This document shows, one piece after another, positions 19,701 to 28,700 of a stretch of 64,000 nt of DNA (the stretch's first letter is position 1; each line of letters starts with the position of its first letter). The translations under genes were made by a program, and so were the position numbers. The notes beneath the pieces were generated by a model that was not told where the DNA came from, did no database searches, and saw only the letters and a program-made list of their open reading frames with translations. Origin of the DNA: Leptolyngbya sp. PCC 7375 (lineage in GTDB: Bacteria > Cyanobacteriota > Cyanobacteriia > Phormidesmidales > Phormidesmidaceae); contig NZ_JH993793.1 of the NCBI RefSeq assembly GCF_000316115.1, positions 457,517 to 521,516 of the forward strand. The letters run 5' to 3'.

Positions 19701-22700
19701 GTTTGAGGATGACCACACCAACCGCCTCACCGGGCATCATGCCGTCTGCTTGCACATCTAAGGCATGGCCAGCTGCTTGTCTGGAAAGCAGTTCGAGTTG
19801 GCAGGAGCTAATCAAAGTATTGGGCGTGGAATGGATCAGGGCACCGCCAGCAATGGCTGCCTCGCACTTGCCCATGGAAATTTGATCACAGGCTTGTGCG
19901 ATCGCTAGCAACGCTGAGGCGCAGCCGACATCCACAGATTGAGAAGGACCGGTCAGGTTTAAACAGTGCGACACCCGGGTTGGCACATGGGAAAGCGTCA
20001 CCCGTGGGGAGTAGCCAAGCACTTTTTGAAGATGCAGGGAGTAATCACCGCCGTTACCACAAAACACACCCCAGCGGCGGCCAGAGAGATGGTTGGGATC
20101 GATGCCTGCATCCTCCAAAGCTTTCCAAGATTCTTCTAAAAACAATCGTTCGCATGGATCGAGACTGGCCCCCTCTTTGGGCGAAATCTGAAAGAACAGT
20201 GGATCAAAATAATCGATATCCTCCAGAAAAGCTCCCCACTGCCCATAGATCTTGTTTGGATGCATTATGGGATGGTAGATGGTGTCCAAATCCCAGCCTC
20301 GATTGTTGGGCAGTGGTGAGAATGCCGACTGTCCATTATCTAGAAGACTCCAGAGCGCGTTCAGATCGGCAGCCCCCGGAAAGCGACCAGCCATACCAAT
20401 GACCGCAATATCGTGGGTGCGTGAGTCAGCTGTTGCTGAGCGATTTGTTGTCGCAACGGCATCTGCCCTCGATAGCGACCCATGCGGCGGCGGTGGCAGA
20501 TGCGGCGGCTCTACCGGAAAAGATTCCAGGACATTCAACGGTTCGCTGGTGACACGGGTGGATTCTGATGGCGGGGTTAAGGGCAGCGGGGTTAAGGGCA
20601 GCGGGGTTAAGGGCGACGGAGCCGACGACAATGCCTGAATTTTTTGGTAGATAAAGGCCGTGAACTGGCGCAGGGTGGGATAGTCGTAGACGGTGGCGGC
20701 GGTAATCTCCACACCCCATTCCTGGTTAATATGTTGGACCCATTCCACGCCCACCACCGAGTCTAACCCCATGTCGATAAAGGGCTTATCTGGCCGAATC
20801 TCGTCGGGCTCCATACACAGGGTTTTGGCCAAACTGACCAGCAAACTGGCCTGGAGTGATTCCTGGGAATGCGAAGGGGCAACCGGCTGAGGGACTGACT
20901 GCACCGGATTGCCACCCTGATCAGCCGACTTACCGACGGCGGCTGGAGGGGAAGACAACAGGTTACGTGACAGCGGTTCTAGCGTAAAATGTCTGGGTTT
21001 TTCCACAGTCGCCTGAAACTGCGATGTCACAGGTGTCTCGCTGGTGACACTGACCGACCCTGATGACGGCGGGGCAGATGACGACGGTGCGGCTGGCGGC
21101 TGGGACACTAGCGACGGAGCCGACGACAATGCCTGAATTTTTTGGTAGATAAAGGCCGTGAACTGGCGCAGGGTGGGATAGTCGTAGACGGTGGCGGCGG
21201 TAATCTCCACACCCCATTCCTGGTTAATATGTTGGACCCATTCCACGCCCACCACCGAGTCTAACCCCATGTCGATAAAGGGCTTATCTGGCCGAATCTC
21301 GTCGGGCTCCATACACAGGGTTTTGGCCAAACTGGCCAGCAGGCTTGCCTGGAGCGACTCCTGGGAAGGCAAGGGAGGGGCCGATGGCGGGGCCGCCACA
21401 GGCGCTTGAGGGCCTGGATTTTCAGCCGCCCCTGCCGACTCACCCATGGCGGCTGAAGTAGACGGTGAAGAGTTGGGCGATAGGGGTGTTAGCGTGTAGC
21501 GTTTACTGGGTTTCTCCACAATCGCTGCGAACTGAGATGCTACAGACAACTCACCGGTGCCGCTGGCTGACTCTGAGGATGGCGGTGCAGCCGACGGTGC
21601 GGCTGGCGGCTGGGACACTAGCGGCGGAGTCGACGACAATGCCTGAATTTTTTGGTAGATAAAGGCCGTGAACTGGCGCAGGGTGGGATAGTCGTAGACG
21701 GTGGCGGCGGTAATCTCCACACCCCATTCCTGGTTAATATGTTGGACCCATTCCACGCCCACCACCGAGTCTAACCCCATGTCGATAAAGGGCTTATCTG
21801 GCCGAATCTCGTCGGGCTCCATACACAGGGTTTTGGCCAAACTGGCCAGCAAACTGGCCTGGAGCGACTCCTGGGAAGGTGAGAGGTCAGGCTCCATCGG
21901 TTGCGAAGTAATAACTGGCTGGGCAACAGGCCGCACCGGCGGGGTATCCCTCACTGACTCACCGATAGCGGCTAGGTTAGGGGACAACGAGTTGGACGGC
22001 AGCGATGATAATGTCAACTGAGGTTTTTCCCCGGTCGCTGCAAACCTGGATGCTGAGGTGGCCCCGTTTTTCCCACTGCCACTGCCACTGCCACTGCCAC
22101 TGCCACTGCCACTGCCACTGCCATTGTTATTGTGGTGATTATTGAGGGTGTCGTCAGGTTTTTCTGCCCAATATCGCTGACGGGCAAAGGGATAGGTGGG
22201 CAGACTGATGCGCCGTGGCAGGGGCATGCCATAGAGCCTATGCCAGTCAAACTCATAACCCGAAACCCAACATTGCAGGATAGCGCTGCCATCCCCCTGG
22301 TGCACTAACCGCTCAACCGTCGCATTGACATCAGCATTTGGCCCGATCAGCTCCCCATTGGTAGAGAATCCGTCAACCCGTCCGCGCATTTGACCACCTG
22401 GGAGGGAGGCGCTATTCAGAAACAGGCTGAGCTGATGCCTTAGCTCTTCGATCGAAGCCACGGCAAACCCTAAACGCTCCTCCATGGACTTGCGTCCCAC
22501 TTGCAGTGTGTAGGCGATGTCTTGAAGCTGGATGTCAGACACCTGGGACGGAGTCTGGAGAAACGCCAGCAGATTACTCACCACCTGCCGCAGCTGCGAC
22601 TCATTTTTGGCAGACAGCACAATCAATGCAGAGGAAAGTAGGCCCACCGCAGGTGGCATCGGCTGTTGGCTGTCTAATCCAAAGGAGGAGGCAGTATATT

Positions 22701-25700
22701 CCTCAATCACCATATGAGCATTAGAGCCGCCTGCCCCGAAGGATGAGAGGCCAGCGATGCGCCGCCTCGGCCTACCGTTAATGATAGGCGGCTGCCAGTC
22801 GCGCAATTCCTGATTCACTTCAAAGGAGGTGGAGGCAAAATCGATCCGTGGATTCAACACGCGGGAATGAATCGATGGCGCAATCTGCTGATGCTTCATT
22901 TGTAAAAGAATTTTGGTTAGTCCAGCCAATCCCGCAGCTGCCTCACAATGACCGATGTTGGATTTAGCCGAGCCAATCCAACATCTTGGGTCGCCAGGCT
23001 GCCATTCAAACGCTTTGGCTAGACCGGCAATCTCAATCGGATCGCCAAGCTTAGTGCCGGTGCCATGGGCCTCGATGTAGCTAATGTCTTGCGGAGCGAT
23101 ACCAGCTTCGTCAAGGGCCTGCCTAATCACCTGCTTCTGAGCGTTGGGATTGGGCACGCTGTAACCATTGGTGCGTCCACCGTGATTGATGGCGCTGCCC
23201 TTAATCACGCCGTAAATGCGATCGCCATCGCGTTGGGCATCTGCTAGACGCTTGAGCACAACAACGCCAATACCCTCACTGGGAATATAGCCGTCGCCGC
23301 CCTCACCAAAGCTTTTGCAACGACCGTGGCTAGCCAGGAACTGGCCGCCGCTGAGCACAATATACTTATTGGGATGGATGGTGAGATTCACACTGCCGAC
23401 AATACCTAGCCGGGTTCGTCCTGCTTTGAGATCCTGACAAGCTAAATGTATGCAGGTCAACGAGCTGGAACACATGGTATCCACTGCCACACTAGGGCCA
23501 TGGAGATCGAGGGCATAGGAAACCCGATTGGCGATACTGGCAAGATTTCCGGCAAAAGCGGCTAGTTTGCCAGCCATGGTTGATTCTGCACCCAGTAATT
23601 GATATTCGGTATAGGTAGAGCCGATATACACACCCGCATGGGCAGCTGTCTCCTCCCCCGGTTTTGCTTGCAGGTCCTGGGGACGATATCCGGCATCCTC
23701 CAGAGCTTTCCAGGTTTCCTCCAGCATCAGCCGTTCTTGGGGATCCAGGAATGGCGCAACCCTGGGCGAGATATTGAAAAACTGAGGGTCAAACTTGTCT
23801 ACATCGTCCATGAAGCCACCCCATTTGCTGCTGTGGCCACCAATATTGCCAGATTCGTCGGAATAATAGTCCCTCCAGTCCCAACGGCCAGCTGGGACTT
23901 CTGTGATACAGTCCCGACCATCGCGCAGATTGTCCCAGAATAGGTTCACATCAGGGGCCATCGGATACCGTCCAGACAAGCCAATGATGGCGATGTCAAG
24001 GGCACCCTTTGAACGATAAGCCTGAGGCTTATCGTCCCTAGGGTTAGTAGCCAGCACAGCAGATCGATGCTGTCGAGTTTGCAATCTACGATTCTCTGTA
24101 GATAAAGGTGTGGGCGGCGCGGCTATCACCGGTGCCAACCCTGCCCAGCGGACACAGTCCAGGCGAAACCTATCGACCAGATGGTCTGCCAGTTCACGCA
24201 AATTACGGACCTCGAACAAGAGGGTCTGGGAAACCGCTGGGAAGATACGCCCCAATTTCAGGTTTAGCTTTGTGACTAGAATCGAGTCGATGCCGTACCT
24301 CTCAAGGGGCTCGTACTCGTTAATCCGGTCTTGCGCGAGATTGATGGTTTCCCCCAGCAATGATTTGACTTGAGCCAGGGTGCGATCGCACAGTTCCTGA
24401 TCGTCTACAGCAGGCAGCGACTCCAGGGGGTGACTGAGGGATGGCGCTGCCATCCCTGACAAGAGGCCATGGCGCAGGCGAGTTGACTCCCCGGACAGAA
24501 TCATCACCTGAGCAAGCCCGCTGGCCATCGCTTGGTAAAAAGCTTTCAAACCAGCGGCACGCGTCATCGGGACGGACCCCGTTCGTTCACAGAGCGCTGC
24601 CAGCGTCGCGTCATCCATACCCATGCCCCCCGCCTGCCAGAGGGGCCAGTCGATGGCGACGACCCGCGTCGGGCTAGCGTTCGCGACACCGTTTGCCCCA
24701 TGCCAGTGGGCAAACGCATCCATAAAGGCATTACCCGTCGCATAGTCCCCCTGGCCCAGGTTCCCGGTCACCCCCGCACAGGATGAGAACAGCACGATCC
24801 ACTCAGGTGCCAACTCTCGAGCCGCGCGTTCCAGCAGCACCGATCCTTTTACCTTGGCAGCCAATACCGCTTTGAATTCAGCAGTGGGTTTTCTCGTTAA
24901 AAAGTTATCGCGAATCGTGCCAGCGGTATGCAATAGGCCATCCAGCCGTCCAAAATTGCGGCGAATATCTACCATCAGGTGGGCGACAGCCCCCTCGTCC
25001 GTAATATCGATCTGCTGATAGTCCACCTGAGCCCCTGCGGCAGTGAGCTTCTGCAGCCGGGCCTTGGTCCGATCATTTAGCGCCGACCGACCGACCAGAA
25101 TAAGATGGGGAGCAACGGCCCTGGTAGCAATTTCTTCAGCAAACACCCCCCCGAGGCCACCTGCCCCGCCCGTAATCAAGTAAATGCCCCCATCCCGCCA
25201 ACATGGCGTGTCAGGCATATCAGTCAACTCTTCAAAAGCGAGGAGCCGACGGCGGCCATCGACATAGCGCACCTGTATATCGTCAGCTCGCCTACGATTT
25301 TCCAGCAAGCGGGCCACCCAATCGCCAGTCGGCTGTAATTCGATCACCTGGCCAACCATGGCAGGGTTTTCTAGCCTTGCCGTTCGCATTAATCCCGCCA
25401 GACTCGATAAAAGTTGCCCTGTCCCCTGGCTATCAATCAGAACCTGGACCAGGGTTTTACCCTTAGTTTTTTCAAGCAGCAGGGCTTTGATCGTTTCAAA
25501 AGCCTGGCAACTAACTGTCTCAACATAATGGGCGATGTCGGCGCTGGCAGCAGACAGGGCAACACAATGGGTGCCCGGCAATCGAGACTCAACCATCGCC
25601 GCCTGAGCTGTGAAACTGCCGACCAGCAAGACGATATGGCGGTCAAAGTTATCGCTATTGTCACCATCGGCAGCAACGGGTGACGACGGCCATACTGGCC

Positions 25701-28700
25701 GACACAACAGGGTCGAAGCTGTCAGCTCTAGTTTTGTGGGCGCAGCGCCCGGCACACTGTCGGCCTGATTGGCTACAGCTGCCCCATGCCGCCAATAACG
25801 CTCACGGGCAAAGGGATAGGTGGGCAGGGAAACACGGCACCGCTGGTAACCCGCGTGTAAGCGTTGCCAATCGATGTCAAGGCCATCGACCCAGAGTTCC
25901 ATCAGTTTGGCATACTCCTCCTGGGTTATCCATTTTTCCACCAACTCGTGCATGGCACTGTTGGCAGCCAGCCGTGACATCGCCGCCTGATCGCGTTGAA
26001 TGCGCCCTCGGAAAAACCCCACCTCATCGTCTCCGGCAAGGTAGCGCCGCAGCATCGTCTTCAACGCCGCCGTCGATGTGACTACGAAGGCTAAACGTTC
26101 ACTCATCGCAGCACGACCGACTTGGAGCGTATAGGCCAGATCTTGCAAACTGTACCCGGACGCCTGAAATTGGTCGTCCATATAGCGGAGTAAATTTTCG
26201 CCCATCTCTCGCAGTTGGTCGTCGCTCTTTGCCGACAGCAGGATAATGGCGGGAGCTGGGGAGTCTGTACCCATATTCGCTGGCGAAACTGACGGATACT
26301 CTTCGATCACCAAGTGGGCGTTGGTGCCGCTAAAGCCAAACCCACTGACAGCAGCACAACGGACTTGATTGGCCTCGACCTGCCAGTCCCGGCACGTAGT
26401 ATTTACGTAAAATGGAGAATTCTCCAGTTCAATGTGCTCATTCAGGGTTTCAAAGTGAATTGTCGGTGGGAGTTTTCGGTGTTTTAAGGCCAGGGTCGAT
26501 TTAATTACCCCCGCCACCCCTGCTGCCGCCAGCAAATGGCCGACATTGCTTTTGACTGAGCCCAGAGCGCAATAGTGCTGGCGGCTCGTATACTCTTGGA
26601 AAGACGCCTGCAAGCCTGCCACTTCGATCGGATCACCTAGCTTAGTTCCGGTACCATGGGCTTCGACCAGTTGGATGTTTTCAGGATTGAGGCCGAACCG
26701 ATCGTAAACGTACTTTTCCAAACGGGTTTGCGAATCACCGTTGGGGGCCGTAATGCCGTTGGTCTTCCCATCCTGGTTCACGCCCCAACCCCGGATTACT
26801 CCGTCAATGCGGTCCCCATCCCGCTCAGCGTCTGCCAAGCGTTTCAATAGCACCACACCGACACCTTCGCCCGGAACAAAGCCATTGGCTCGCTGATCAA
26901 AGGTGAAACAGCGACCGTCTGGCGAGAGCATGCCTGCCTTACTGGTGGTAATGTGCATCGTGGGTCCGGCCATGACGCAGACGCCGCCCGCCAGGGCCAG
27001 ATCGCTGCTGCCAAGGGTGAGGCTGTCGCAGGCTGAGGCAATGGCCACCAGCGATGACGAACAGGCCGTGTCCATGGCTATGCAAGGCCCTTGCAAATTC
27101 AACACATAGGAAATGCGGGCCGCCAGAATTGATAGGGAGCTGCCCATCAGCGTAGATGCGTCCTGTTCTACGCGGCCGAAACTCAGACCATAGTCGCCCG
27201 TACCACAGCCGGCAAAGACACCACAGTTACTGCCCGCCAACGTTAGCGGATTGTAACCGGCATCTTCGATGCAACTCCAACAGCTTTGCAAGAAGAGACG
27301 TTGCTGGGGGTCCATCGCCTCCGCTTCTAGTGGAGAAATATTGAAGAAAAGCGGGTCAAACTTATCCACGTCCTCCAGCACACCCATCCATTTTGAATAG
27401 GTCTTGCCTGGTGCCTCTGGCCTGGGGTCATAATAGGCGGCCAGCGGCCAACGATCCGATGAAACCTCTGAGATGCAATCGCGGCCTGTCCTCAGATTTT
27501 CCCAAAACGCAGTGATGTCATGGGCCATGGGAAACTGGCCTGCCATACCGATCACCGCTATGTCTTGCCGCTTTAGGTCAAGATTTTGAGAGGCCATGCC
27601 CGGCGTTGCGATCGCACCAGCCGGCGTCTTATCTCCATGGGCCGCTGCGGTCAAGACCGCAGTCCCCCCAGTAATCTCAGTCCCTGACAATTTAATGTGG
27701 GGTAATTTAGCTTGGGGTAACTTTCCCTCAATATGTTCACAGGCCTTACGCAGCAACAAATCGCTGATGTGAGCCACATGCCGGTTTTGCCAATCCTCCA
27801 GATCCGTGCCTTTAACCCACTGATTGAAAGCCCCCATGGCCGGACCGCAGTGAATTTGGAAATTGTCTTTTTCAGAAATGTCGCCGCTGAGGGCCGATTG
27901 ATTGGAACGCACCATGTACCACTGGAACATCAGTTTCAGCTGCAGCCTTGGGTTGGCCTGGGCAGCCTGAATCTGAGCTGGATTCGTTTTATTTTTATAG
28001 GCGCACACCTGTTGCCAGACTTCAGCAAAAGACCGTTTAAAAAATCTTTTCTCGATCTCTTCTCGATCAACTTGGGGAATAGATTCAACGGATGAGTACT
28101 GTTGAAAAAGCTGATACAACCGATTGGCTCGTTCCGGAAAACGAGTCTGCTTGCGCACCACTTGCACCCGGGCTCCAATTTCAAACATGTCCGCCGCTGG
28201 GGCAATGCCGGTGTCGTGAACAGTCAGGGTCGACAGCAGTTCCTTAACCGCATCATGGGCACCGCTTTCTACGGTGCACTGATTGATCGAGCCGGTAAAA
28301 ATAAAATCTGCCCCCAGGGCAAACGCCGCCGCCACGGCCTGGGGCGTACCAATGCCGCCACCGCAGCCAACCAGAATGGGTTCTCCATAGTTATGCTCAC
28401 AGACTAGAGAATCCTTCAGGGCAATGATGGATGGCAGCAAACAAAAGGCTACACCCTGATCGGTGTGACCACCTGAGTCAGCCTCAACAGCAATGTCACT
28501 GGCCATGGGAACCCGCTGCGATAGCTGTGCTTCTTCCTGGGTCAGTCGACCCGCCGCCACGAGATCCTCAACAATCCTGATCGGGGCAGGACTACAGAAC
28601 AGCCGGGCAACCTCTAAACGTGAACACTTGGCGATAATCCTGCGGGGAAAAACGATGCGATCGCCCTCCTCAGAGATACCCTTGAGACGACAATAGACTA

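Larger units (their letters stand above)
20625..23995 (-). other. Module 10 of PKS-A: KS followed by three tandem beta-branch ACPs
   Basis: The KS is intact (Cys2071, EAHGTGT, SNIGH). There is no KR, so the beta-keto group is kept as HCS needs. The three ACPs share GLDSVVGVEW with Trp at Ser+6, the flag for beta-branching. Tandem flagged ACPs are known to raise throughput at beta-branch steps. A Gly-Ser linker precedes the first ACP. Confidence 0.85.
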
